A DNA stretch of 64,000 bases from Lepturacanthus savala (lineage: Eukaryota > Chordata > Actinopteri > Scombriformes > Trichiuridae), in assembly GCA_030544235.1 (NCBI GenBank), contig CM060465.1:8859001-8923000 (forward strand), written 5' to 3'. Below are positions 36,450 through 48,237 of this stretch, in pieces. Both the position numbers and the translations under genes were made by a program. Position 1 is the stretch's first letter. Each line of letters starts with the position of its first letter. The notes under the pieces are model-generated. The model saw only the letters and a list, made by a program, of their open reading frames with translations, did not search any database and was not told the DNA's origin.

Positions 36450-37509
36450 CAGTGCACTGGAAACATTGCATTTTATATCCTAAATCAAAATGTTAAGAGA
36501 AACATGTCAATTCTTTAACTTTAATTACTTTACAGAAAATCAAAAAAAAAAATAGCTGTGTCTGTTTTTATTCACAAACTCAAATATTTCCTGTATAAAC
36601 TGAAAAATCTTCAGGATTTATAATTATTGTGAATCACTAAAGTAATATTTAGTTATTATGACCATGGTTCCTGAGACCTGCTTCACATCTGTGTTACATG
36701 GATTCAACCAACTTCTGGCACAAACATGTATTTCAGCCTCACAATTCCTCTGCATTTCTTGGTTTTGCCTCAGAAACTGTATTTATGACATCACCCACAA
36801 ATTTTCAAAGGTCCGGGAAATGGGCTGCCCCCCTCTACAACATAATGCAACAAGATTATTTTGATATAGGCAAAATGATACATGATCCCTTATCTTTGTG
36901 TTGAATAATGATTTGCCAAAGAACACATCATCTGGCCAGAGGCAGTTTGTCAGACAACCACCAAATACAGACAGTGAAGCATGGTGCTGCAAGCATCATG
37001 ATATGGGGATATTTGTCTTACTCTGGTGTTGGGCCTATTTATCACATACAAGGGATCATGGATCAGTTTTCCTATATCAAAATACTTAAAGAGGTCATGT
37101 TGCTTTATGCCAAAGAGGAAATTCACTTGACATTTTAGTTTCAGTAAGATAATGATGTCAAACACACTAGTAAACCACCACACCACACCAAAATTAAAGT
37201 TCTGGTGTGACCAACCTGATCCCCAGACCTTAATCAATTAAAAAAGTGTGGGTTATGTTAGAAATGCTGTTTCTGGGGCAAAAACAAGAAATGCACAGCA
37301 ACGTGAGACTGAAATACCTGTAAATCCTGATGATTTTTCAGTTTATATAGTAAATATTTGAGTTTGTAAAGGAAAAATGCAGACACTGCTATTCATTTGA
37401 ACAGCCTAATTAATTAATTTTACTTGATAAGTAATCTTTATAGCACTTTATAGCACAACATTTTTCTTCACATTTTGATTTAGGATTAAAATGCAGTGTT
37501 CCCAATTCA
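36450..37509 (+). mobile_element. Tc1-like transposon with long inverted repeats, decayed
   Basis: The left ~190 bp and right ~190 bp are inverted copies: for example TCCTAAATCAAAATGTTAAG (left) against CACATTTTGATTTAGGATTA (right), and ACAAACTCAAATATTTCCTG against GTAAATATTTGAGTTTGTAA. Between them the plus strand has decayed Tc1 transposase: GAASIMIWGYLS near 36985-37020, the GIMDQFSY stretch near 37050, a DNDVKHTSK remnant near 37155 and SPDLNQ near 37225. Frames are broken by stops and shifts, so it is inactive. Confidence 0.8.
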
Positions 37510-38494
37510 TCGGATTGAAAGGTATTATAAGGATTTTGGATTTACTCATGTTTTTAAACACACTACTATTATTTTTAACACAACTTCAAATGCAGTTGGC
37601 ATTCGTTCTTCAAACTACTATTTCAAAAAGTAATGAATTAAATGCTGAGCATTTAAACAATCTGGTTACTATGACACATACAGCTGGACTAGATGTATCT
37701 CAACCTCTTGGTGTCTGCTAAGAGATCCCTTCACAGGAATATATAATATATAAGAAACCTCAAAATCTAGAGCCACGAGTTAACACTGAAGGAGAGAGCT
37801 CTCCTCCATTGGGAACTTTTCATCTGGATCAGCAAGGCTGAGTATTTTTTACAAAACCTTCGTAAACTTGTCTAAACCTGGGTGTTTTTAAAATAGGTAA
37901 CTTTAATTCACAATTCATAAATAAGCTGTTGTACCGTTGATTTGACTCAATGCTTCCCATCTGATCCGTTTTTCAAGTTCTCCAGCAACACATAACTTTC
38001 ATTCACTTTAATCATGTATCGGTTTCCCTCCTGCGTCTTTGTTTGTAATGTATTGTAGCTGTAGTATTTCTGCTATTTGTTTTCTTTTGCTTAATAATAA
38101 TCGTAATTTGAATCAAACTCTTTTCTGGTCCACAAGAATGACTCATATGAGTCAGTTTATGTTTGATTTGTGCACAATAATGATTCTTAATTCCACCTTA
38201 CAATAAAACCAAATTCCTACATGGGGTATGAGTACAATTGTGAGTAGAAGCATTCTATCTGGCTACATTCCATGTTGTCATAATGAACACTTGCATTCCA
38301 GCTACCTGTTCCTGTTCCATGATACCTAAAACTGTTTCCCTGTTCCTCAGATTTCTACTTCTCCTTTAGACTTGTTTACACCCTGCAGTGTTAAATCAAA
38401 TTGATCAACAATGTGCTTTAAAGGTGCAAAATACCTTTTGTTGTGACACAAATAATAAAGTGTAGGTAATAAAGTGTTGGGTTCCTGTGGCACC

Positions 38495-38546
38495 AGGGCC
38501 TGTTTTTTGGATTATTGCTGTAAAGCCTGTTTCATTTTATTTGATC
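38495..38546. repeat. Repeat fragment, inverted match to 55640-55695
   Basis: GGCCTGTTTTTTGGATTATT followed by GCTGTAAAGCCTGTTTCATT is nearly identical to the reverse complement of the segment at 55643-55692. Family unknown. Confidence 0.6.
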
Positions 38547-38781
38547 ATTTGATCCTAACATGACAGGGCAAATATATACTGGTGATTTTCCTACTCAAAT
38601 ATTTGAGCATATTATATTTGAGTAGGAATATAATATGTGTGTGTGAACATTGTGTGTGAATATCGTCATCACACTGAAGAACAGCTGCAACACTTTAATG
38701 CCCACGAATCATCTGTATGTGTCATCTGTGTGTGGTTGTGTGTTGAAGTCCAAAAAATAAAGGTTATAGAGACAGTTTTCT

Positions 38782-38868
38782 GGGTGACACGATGGAGCAG
38801 GGGTTAGCGCTGTTGCCTCACAGGTCACAGGTTCAAGACCTCCTTGGTCCTGGGTCTGGGTCTGGGAC
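38782..38868 (+). mobile_element. tRNA-derived SINE, copy 3 (5' fragment)
   Basis: GGGTGACACGATGGAGCAGG with A and B boxes, ending after the CCTTGGTCCTGGGTCTGGG stretch. It is abutted by a perfect 14-bp hairpin at 38868-38898. Confidence 0.8.
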
Positions 38869-40109
38869 CTGATGAAAGGTCTGGGACCTTTCATCAGGGA
38901 ACAGCTTTTAACTGGCCCAATTCAACAAATGTACTTTCTGTATTATTACTGTTTTAATATCAAATACATGCTACTTTCTACATTTTTTATCTTTTAAATT
39001 GATGTCTTATTCTGTGTGGGCTAATCTACCACCCAGACTTTGGGACTCCCTCCCCCCACACATACGACACTCAGACTACATAACCCCTTTAAATCCCAAC
39101 TCAAAACCCATCTGTTTAAATTGATAACCTCACTTTAAAGGGATAGTTGACTATCTAGTCATGTTGCCCATATCCCTGGCATGTATCTGAAATGTAGAGG
39201 CCATACTTTCATCGATTTCTCCAGTATTGAGCTTTGTAGCAATTTCCTTGATCAGATTTTTAAAATAATAAAAGTGCACAAGGGTGATTTGAATCCTAAT
39301 GGAATCTAAGGAAAAAAAAAACAATTTATCTTTGTAAAAAACTGAACAAACACTGCTTGGGTTGTAATCATATCCATCTCAGTGAGCTGCATGCATGTCA
39401 TTTTCATATCTTGTGTCAGTGCAGAGTTACAGGCAATCAAATAGAGAGTGCGAACATGTGTCCTATCATGGGGTAAGTTGTCTAACTATACAAAGTAAAA
39501 TGTCACACTAGATATTACAAATAATAAAACAAGACTTATTGTTATTCTGTTTTTTTAACTTGAACGTGAACATTGAAGTCAGGTAGGCAAAATGGGTATC
39601 ACTGAGCTTGAAAAAGTCATTGAACATGGCCAACAAACAAACTTTTACACAAAATATTATGCAACATGCACTGGATCGAAGTCCTTAGGAACAACTTTAC
39701 CTTTCTTAAACTCAAAATTCCAGATTGAATTAAACTACAAAAAGACAACTAACCCCAAAGTGACTGAAATATGTTGCTGTTCTTTGCTAAAGGTCACAGG
39801 ACAATGACTGAGGTATGACATGATGCTGTAATATCTCCTTTAACAAGCCCACCAAAAGTCTGTACTGTGTACAAATCCTAACAGTGTACCACTGTGTCAG
39901 TGGTACACCGACACAGTGGTATCAATAAAACAACATAAGTTGGCTCCAATAAAACAACATACAAACTAGTTTAACTTGATGTTGTATGGTGAACACATGA
40001 TATTGATGCCAAGTAAGAACACTGTCTACTGGCAACAGGAAGTTACTGGCTTCATCACAATTCATCACAACCACTTCTAATTAGGTGTGTGTGACATCTA
40101 AAGACCTCA

Positions 40110-40327
40110 TCTCATCATCTATATCCGCTTATTCCTCATTAGGGTCGCAGGGGTCTGCTGGAGCCAATCACAGCACGTTATGGTGAGAGGCAGGGATACA
40201 CCCCAGACACACACACCATTCACTGACACACTCACACCTACGGGCAATTTAGAGTCTCCAATTAACCTCAGCATGTTTTTGGACTGTGGGAGGAAGCTGG
40301 AGTACCTGGTGAAAACCCACGCAGAGC
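40110..40327 (-). mobile_element. tRNA-derived SINE, copy 4 (3' part)
   Basis: From CCGCTTATTCCTCATTAGGG to GTGAAAACCCACGCAGAG in reverse orientation; an internal ~25-bp deletion removes the GATGGTCGCCAGCC part, and the 5' third with the pol III boxes is missing. It is preceded by TAGGTGTGTGTGACATCTAA, a flank shared with copy 7. Confidence 0.8.
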
Positions 40328-40904
40328 ACCTACACCTGCACCTACACTTTCACTGATACACTGTTTGTTATGAGATAATTTCTGCACTTAAAGAGCTACT
40401 GCAGGATGGTGCTGTGATATGTAAGTCTATAGAATTTCAGCTTTTGTGTGTGTGTTTGATATAAACACCTTTATTATATGGCATCCAGATAGGAAGTTAT
40501 AGGACAGAGAGAGGGGGGAAACATGCAGCAAAGGACCACTCAGGCCAGACTACAACTGGGGTCAGCTGCTTAGGAAAAAGGGTTCTATATGGCAGGAGCT
40601 CTACCCCTACACTACCACAACATGCCAGGAATTTGGACTTTTAATGATAATAAAGATGCTTTGAATCGTTGTATCCAAAACATTCTGAAAAAAGGCTACA
40701 CACTATCATGTCATGTGTAAGTTATATTCTAAAGCTGCGGTTGATCTGACAGAGATACACACACGCAGATACAGCGTTTTTCATAGATTATCAAATATTA
40801 GTTCCTCTCTAGGTTTTGACAGCCAATCGGTGTCTCAATGTAAATTATTGGCTCTGTGGTTAAAAAAGAGAGAAAAAAAGCTGATGAAAAAAGCAAGTGC
40901 TGGT

Positions 40905-41190
40905 GTCATCAGTAGGTCCTCTGTCGTCCTCCTGCCGGGCCGCTGCTCACCCTCCTCCCGCCACCCCGCCGCCCTCCCCCCGCCGCCTATGACCACCAGC
41001 CCCCGCCCAGCCCGCTGCCAGTCAGCCACACAGCCTCTGGCCACGTCTCAAAACTCCGCTTTGTACACAACCGGACAGACCGTGGAAGTAGCCGAGCAGC
41101 TGCGGAGCGACCGAAGCGGAGAGAAGAGCACGAGCTCCGCAGGGCGCGAGGACACAGAGGAGCAGCGCGCACCGGCGACTGGAACTCAAA
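40905..41190 (+). promoter_or_regulatory. GC-rich island: probable chst promoter and non-coding first exon
   Basis: A sharp rise in G+C and CpG (for example CCGGGCCGCTGCTCACC, CGGAGCGACCGAAGCGGAG) ends at a good splice donor, CTCAAAG followed by GTAACT at 41191. Vertebrate CHST5/CHST6 genes have non-coding 5' exons, and the next acceptor in phase-free position is at 48166. Assignment to this gene is inference from strand and order. An open frame across it has no recognised sequence. Confidence 0.5.
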
Positions 41191-41929
41191 GGTAACTCAG
41201 CCCCAGTGTTGTGAGAAGGGAATTTACTCAACAATAACCGCAGTGTTCGGGCTTTTCCTCTCCGGCCAGGACCGTTTTTTTCTTTCTTTTTTTCTGTTCA
41301 CTTTGGTGTTGTTTCAGTTTCCGGGGGACCGGTGGGAAGAAGAAGCGTCAGGCTCCACAAGACTAACCCTAACTCACACGGTGAAAATCAACCCACAGAG
41401 TAGTTTTACATGTAATTTTTATTTAAATCTTAAAACATTGAAATGGTACCTCTGCTGGAGGCCTCCTGTAGTCCTGGTTGGTTCAGTGACCTCTTGACTC
41501 TTGACTCGGACCCTGATGGGAGGACAGGATGGAGGTCAGGTATATAGAAGTGATCTGTCTCCATATTTACACATTTAAAAGCCTTTTCATCATGTCTCTG
41601 GATGTTTAACCTCTGAATTCAACTCTTTTCATTTTCAATAACTTGTTTTAACTTTTACTTTTCAATGTCCACACAATTAGAATAAAATAAAATATATATA
41701 TTCAAGTTGGTCTATATTAATAAGCCAAATTCAGAAAAAAAGATTTGAGACAGAATCAATTGCGTAGCCAAAGATGTCTGTGATGAATTTCTATTTTCTA
41801 ATTGAAATTCTAGCATCTGAATTTGGGTATTTGAATATTTGAAAACTTGAATCATTGACTCTGAATTTGTTATTGTTATTTGTTATTGAAAGTTTGAAGT
41901 GTTCATTTCATTCAGAGGTTAAAGATAAG

Positions 41930-42240
41930 GCTGCAACTAATGACTACTTTGATAGTCAATTAATCTATCAATCATTGAAACGACTAATTGATTAGTTGTT
42001 TTGTTCATAAAAAAAAATACAGATCACGCTTTTTCAAAGCCAGAGCTAAAAATTAAATGTCTTTTTTTGTCCAGACCAACAGTCCACAACCCAGAGATCA
42101 TTAGATAGAAGACTAAAGAAACCAGGAAATAATCAGTTTTGAATAGCTCAAATTAGAGAATTTGCACTTTTTCTTCTTAAAAATGACTCAAATCAATATT
42201 GATTATCAAAGTAGTTGGTGATTAACTGGCAACTACTTTT
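41930..42240 (+). mobile_element. Non-autonomous DNA transposon (GGGCTGCAA type), copy 2
   Basis: AGGCTGCAACTAATGACTAC start, then TAGTTGTTTTGTTCATAAAA, TTGTCCAGACCAACAGTCC, AACCAGGAAATAATCAG and GATTATCAAAGTAGTTGGTG in the same order as copy 1. The right terminus is degraded. Confidence 0.6.
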
Positions 42241-42454
42241 TTGGATGACCTATCAATCTATACTTAAAGATCCACACCAGACAAGTTTGAAGATGTATAT
42301 AAAATACTTTTTCCACAAAAAAGGTTTTTTGTTAAAAAAACTATTTTGTTAAAAAACTTTTAAATGTCATCTCCTCCTCCTCATTCATTAAAAACATCTA
42401 TAAAAATGCAAATGATGTCGAACTTCAAGTTTCCACATCACGCTGGCGTAGTTT

Positions 42455-42737
42455 GGGTGACAGAGTGGTACAGGGGTTAGCACTGCTGCCTCCTACTAAG
42501 AAGTTTGCAGGTTCAAGACCTCCTTGGTCCTGGGTCTGGGTCCTTTCTGTGTGGAGTTTGCATGTTCTCCCCATGTCTGCGTGGGTTTTCACCAGGTACT
42601 CCAGCTTCCTCCCACAGTCAAAAAACATGCTCAGGTTAATTGGAGACTCTAAATTGCCTGTAGGAGTGAATGGTGTGTGTGCACCACGATTGGCTGGTGA
42701 CCATCTGGGTTGTGTCCCTGAATATATCCCCTTGAAT
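42455..42737 (+). mobile_element. tRNA-derived SINE, copy 5
   Basis: GGGTGACAGAGTGGTACAGG through both pol III boxes to GGTGACCATCTGGGTTGTGT; the 3' ~110 bp are missing. Confidence 0.8.
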
Positions 42738-45700
42738 ATTGGACCAAGATTTGTACCAAACTATTAGTGATGTAACAAATCCCGCTCAGAGACTCCCGCA
42801 AAATCAGATGTTTTCAGAAAAAAAGAAAAATGCATTATTCTGCACAGAGAAGCTCAATCACCCAGCTGAAGAAACAAGAAGAAAAGCAGGAAAGAGGAGG
42901 GGGACTTTAAGGAATAACTCCAAGTCATATGTCATACGTCTTTTTACAGCTGCATATCATATAATTACACAACTTCTTATCACCAATGACACTGTGAGAT
43001 TTTGAGCATAATTGAATATTCAGGTTGCGTTTTCAGCTGTTGGAGGTTGTTGTTGAAGTTGACTGTTTATTTATTCTCCATTATTTATGCTCCATGCAGC
43101 TGCATAACATCCTGAAACAACCCTGAGAATCCCAGCGTTGCTTTCTACAGCTTTAGACAGCTGATCACAACAAGCAGCTTTGCACAGCATCTTTTATTTT
43201 GGGAACTGCATTTCACGCATAATCAGAATCACAAAAAACTTGGAGTACAGCCTTTACACAGACACAAGATTCTGTTCTATCATGCAGACTGATATTTGTA
43301 ACCCCATGATTTGCACCTTCCATTTTTTTCATCCACTTGAAAAAAAAAATACATATATATTTATCTCCCTGATTGTGTGAATTTTCTGCAGTGCAGTCCC
43401 TGTTGCTGCTGCCCACCACTGTTGTGGTGATGTAGGCAGACTCCTATCTGTGACTCTACACATGGAGGCAGCACACACTTGCGTTGTCTGTGACTCTGTA
43501 GAGCTGAAGTGTGTTGGTACTATTAATCGTGGGGTGTGGTCAAGTCACATCACTTTTCATAGATTTGCCTCAGGTGTTGTCACAGTTTGTGTAACACTGC
43601 AGCATCATGTTTCCCTAAGATGCTTGATTCTAATAAGGAAGTTCCTCACTAGCGGCTGTTGGTCAGTGACTCCAGACATCCTCATGGTGACATGCAGATG
43701 TGTAACTGTGTCAGAGAAAGTGATGGCGGATTTAGGGCAAACAGCAAGTGCATCATTGAGGATGGGAGGAACTCCCACTGTTGCACGTCTCATGTCTTCT
43801 GTTTTTAAAGCTGATTCAGCTGCTCACTTCTACAACAATAGTTCTGGATTGTATTTAAATTTCACTTTATCTTCCTCTTTCCTGGGTAGATGTTGCAGAT
43901 TTTTCAAACAATCCAACGTGGTTTGGATTTCAAGAAAATAGCAAAGTCATTTAAAACCATCCGTTACCTGAATCCGCGCGAATCTCAGCCGCACCCTTGT
44001 GGAGAAATCCACTGATAAAATCTGGAGCTGTCCTGCTGCAGACAAGAGACTGAGCCAGCAGCCTCAGATGATGCTGATGGCTGTGGTAGTTTGGAAATAT
44101 AAGAGCATCAGTATATTAACATCCAAGGAATCAGTAATTCAGGATGCATTTTTGATGGTTCTGACCTGGTTTTGAGTTTGTTGTAACCTTTGAATGCTGA
44201 AAAGAAGCTGTAATGTTAAACTGTGTGATTGGGTTAAATAAATCGGGATGTTAGAAGTTAGATGTTTGTTTCCCTTAATGTTAACATGACATGAAGTTTT
44301 TTGAGATTTGATACACAATATAATACATCTTATTGGATTTTAGTGAGAATGGAAAGTTTACTGCAAAATGTACTGTATAAGAAGGATGGATTCCATTCTT
44401 CCTTCAGTATGTATTCAATTAAAGTTTCAGATGGTGTTTTGTAGATAAGAGGAGGTGATGACAAGCTGACTGTTACAGCACTGGAGGCTTTTAAGCATGA
44501 ATGAACACTGGCCTTTATATATGTTATGCAGCAGAGGAGGAGTGGGGCTGTGGAGGAAGGATCTGTCACGCTGTCTCTCTTGTTTGTATCCGGAGGGTCT
44601 GAAGGTGCGCAGCTCATGTCGGGACTTGTCGAATAAGCACAACAGATCATGGATTTTCTCACATGGATCACTGTGAGTGGTGATCTCAGTCTCCCACTGG
44701 AGGCTTGGAAGGACAGTCTTCTGTAACACTGTGTCTCTTTCTCCCTTTTACCCTTTTTTCCCTCTTTCACTGCAATGAATTGGTTTAGCGGCTGGAGACA
44801 GAGCAGTGAGCAGTGGGTGTCTCTGCTTCATCTAACGCTTAAAGAATTTGTTTTAGTAGACAGTAATCCTCCAACGGTGATCTAAAGGTTCTTTCAAATA
44901 CGAAAACACTGCTAATTTAAAGCAGTAGTGACTAATTAGTGCAGAAAAACAATAATGCATCATAACATCATGATTAGTTTGTCCTTCACTGTGAATTTGC
45001 TTGCTTGTAAACTTGCTGACTCACATCTGCTTCTTTTTTTCCACATGTGCAACATGTGGATGAGCCGGTTGTTTGAATTCGGTACATCATGTTCCCTTAA
45101 AGTCTTCAGGCTCAGGCTGAGCAAATCACGATAAAAAAAAACACTTTAAAATGATGTGATACTACAACCTCAGTAAAAAAAAAAACAATTTTAAAAAATA
45201 AATAAATTAGAAACAAATAAATAGGATCCTTAGTATATTAAATAATCAGCACCAGTACATTTAGAAACCTGAATATGTATTTGTAAAAAAAAAGATTTAC
45301 ATGTTTTTATGGGACTTTTTCAATTTAATAAAAAAACATCTTTTCACAATAATCAAAGCCAAATGGCGATGTTTTATTTATTTTGTTCATCTGTTGTTGT
45401 TCAACTGATTCTCTGACATAGGCTTTGACTACTTTGGTAATCTTATTTATTTTAAATCAAAGCCCATTTCTGAAAAAAAAATTAGGTCTCTGGTGTCTCC
45501 TGCTGACACTCAAACTGTGAAATGGGGACATATTTGGTGGCAACCAACCACAAACATTAACTAAACAACTGTTTGTTTGTGCTGAACATATTTTCCTGAC
45601 TGCTTCACCACAGGGAATAATAAAATAATAAAAGTCAGGGTTTTCTGAACAACTGTTGAAAGCCAGATCCACTACCATCTAAATATTTCTAAAGTAGAAA

Positions 45701-46394
45701 TTGTGCGATGTGTTTTTTCTTTTGCCTTTTAATGTTACACCCATGGCTTTAAAATAATATCTGGGTACAGCATCGGAGGTAACACCCCATTCATTCCTAT
45801 GAGAGTTGCTCAAAAAGCAAAATGGACACTTCCCAAAAGCATACTGCACATCCTGCTGCCATAAGGAACATACACACCAGAGACTTTGTAGTGGATGGTA
45901 AAGGGGGCCGTGTCAGAGACAGATGTGGGACAGCAGCTGCCGATTTCTATATTGAGGGACAGAGGAGGAGTCCAGTCTCTGGTGGTGAAGGGGGGGCTCC
46001 AACTCGATAACACTCCCTTCAGCAGAAATTAACCTGTGGTTAGAGGGTATGTGGGTGCTTATGAAACTGTAACACTCTATTGTTACATCACATCTAAGGT
46101 CCTACAGTAGTCGACATATTCAAAAACCCAGGCAAATGTACACGAATTGCATGATATGCAGGATCTATTTGCATTTCATACAAATCTTAAATTCAGCTAC
46201 AAATGAAACCAAACATAGACACAGACATAAACTCAGACATGTTTGTTTTTGTTTTTAAGAGAATGTGCAAATGAACGTTCTGTCTGTGATCATGCCGCTT
46301 TGACGTCATGAATCTGGAAAAGATCCAGATTAGCGTTGCTACACTAATCTACTCGATCTGATATTAGAATCGCTCGTGTTTCCCTGAGCAGAAA

Positions 46395-46577
46395 ATTCAA
46401 CCAAAAATGGCTTTTTTTTCCAGACCAACGGTCCACAACATAAATATCATCAGTTTAATATGAAAATAAAACCAGAGAATATGAACATGCTCTTCTTAAA
46501 ATGATTCAAATCAATTATCAAACAAGTGTCAATTAATGTAATAGTTAGCAACTAATTGATTAATTGTTGCAGCTGAG
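46395..46577 (+). mobile_element. Non-autonomous DNA transposon (GGGCTGCAA type), copy 3 (partial)
   Basis: Retains TTCCAGACCAACGGTCCAC, AAACCAGAGAATATGAAC, and the right end AACTAATTGATTAATTGTTG followed by CAGCT. The left third is missing. Confidence 0.55.
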
Positions 46578-46965
46578 TGAAATCCCTGAATTTCTTGCAA
46601 TTGTCATTGACAAACATTGATCTTAAACTGTTGGACTATTTGCCCATGCAGTTATTCACAAAGCAGCACCATCCTTACTTGTGAATGACTGAGCTTTTTA
46701 AAGATGTTCCTTTAATACCCAATCATGACACTCGCCTGTTTCCAATAAACCTGTGGAATGTTCCAACAGGTGTTTTTTTTATCAACTTTTCCAGTGTCCC
46801 AGTTGCCTCTATCCCAACTTTTTTGAGAGTTGTAGCTGACATCAAGTTCAGACTAAGAATATATTTCAAAAGTCAATGACACTGATCACTGATCAAATCT
46901 CCACCACTGCTGCTGGTTGATGTGGAATGCATTCTGGGATAAGTGATAATGGAATACATAAATAT

Positions 46966-47509
46966 TATGGGTGTGACGAGATCTCTTGTGACGAGATCTC
47001 GCAAGATGTGATTTGCCAGCAGCCAGAATGAGGGAAAACACAGGTATTACTATTGATGTCGCCCCGTTTGTTTGGCAGCATTTTGGGTTCCCTGCAGAAA
47101 TGATAAATGGTAAGAGAGTGACTGATAAGACACGGACAATATGCAGACACTGTATGCAAACAATGCCGTACAGCGCGGTGAATACGAGCACAATGCAGAG
47201 ACATTTACAGCACTACCACAGCTCAGTACTCACATCACACACTTTTTGTTTTGCACATATTGTTTGCACTTGAAAAAAGGACAAATGTATAATTTTTTTC
47301 TATATATATTAACTTTTATAACATTTTATTTTAGTTTCAATTTGTAGAGGAAGAAGTTCATTAAAAGGAATAAGTTCATTAAAAGTTAACGCTTACAGAG
47401 TTATAAAATCCATGTGCAACTCAGTTAAATAAAAGTCTGTTGTCCAGGCATTCATATAATTTGTAATTTAGTTTTCTTAAAATCTCGTCTCGATCTCGTC
47501 TCACCCCTA
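46966..47509 (+). mobile_element. hAT element relic carrying a BED-type zinc finger
   Basis: Ends TATGGGTGTGACGAGATC and GATCTCGTCTCACCCCTA are inverted repeats, flanked by a perfect 8-bp duplication ATAAATAT (46958-46965 and 47510-47517), diagnostic of hAT. Inside, a plus-strand frame from about 47013 to 47273 encodes a BED finger: Trp-His-Phe context VWQHFGF, then CRHC and, after about 20 residues, HLQHYH, giving C-x2-C...H-x4-H. The dimerisation/catalytic region is deleted, so it is an internally deleted non-autonomous copy. Confidence 0.8.
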
Positions 47510-48237
47510 ATAAATATTCAATTAGTAGCTGTTATATACTGTAGTAGTATAGGCAGTACAGAAATGTGCTATTTGAGACATAGCATCAGTCTCCTCTCTG
47601 CTGTTATTTAAACTTACAGATTCTCACAAGTGTGGCATCACACTTTACTAACATAATTCAGTTTTGATTTTTACTATTAGGTTTGAAGTATTTTTTTTTG
47701 TTGTGGTACCTGAGGGTTTCCTGGAATTCCAAGACCAGTAATTCACTACCACAACCTTACCGCCCCTTGGAAGATGCCAAAAAGTGAACTTGTGCTTTTA
47801 TTCTTCTTATTATTAAAGTCCTTTTACTTATTTTTAAAGCACCACATGGTTTAGTGCCCTTATATTTGTCACACTGCCTTTCTGAATATTTTTGCTTTTA
47901 ATTAATTCTACTTTTGCATTTCTTTCATCTTGTTTTAATACTTCTAATACTACTTGTTGAATTGTATTGTCTCCCCTGTTTTTTACTATAAAGCACTTTG
48001 TTTATGAATGAAATGTGAAAGATTATTAATTCTATGGTTGCTTTTGGCTCAACAACCTTTAATCCTTGCATCAAAGGCCACATTTATCAGGCCGTATACT
48101 ACTACTACCGAATACTACTCTTTTCATTTTGGAAATCACCATATCTCTCTTTTTCTCTCCTTCTAGAGGCCACAGCTCCACGGAGAATAAATAAGAGGAA
48201 GATCTTCATCAAACCCAGCTGCCAGTGGTCTGCCGCC

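Larger units (their letters stand above)
30840..40900. other. Intergenic region tmem231 / chst5-6-like
   Basis: Contains tmem231 3'UTR (candidate AATAAA at 31632 and 32018), a tandem duplication, a decayed Ty3 element, a Tc1-like element, SINE fragments and palindromes, each listed separately. Remaining stretches such as 35000-36440 and 37520-38480 show AT-rich sequence without coding, RNA or clear repeat structure. Confidence 0.5.
41191..48166. other. Putative intron 1 of the chst5/6-like gene
   Basis: About 7 kb with two GGGCTGCAA-type elements, a SINE and a BED-finger hAT relic (listed). Between 43000 and 46300 I see no convincing exon or repeat; a 163-codon frame at 43450-43941 starts at GTG and has no recognised content. 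Confidence 0.4.

Noticed and set aside
40713..41195. 160-codon open frame over the CpG island
   Set aside because: Its length comes from low stop density in GC-rich DNA. The first half is AT-rich and unlike the second; no homology recognised.
43450..43941. 163-codon plus-strand open frame in the chst intron
   Set aside because: Starts at GTG, has no recognisable domain, no supporting splice context and a composition like non-coding sequence.
44330..44770. 146-codon minus-strand open frame
   Set aside because: No recognised motif, poorly placed start, overlaps another frame on the same strand; treated as chance.
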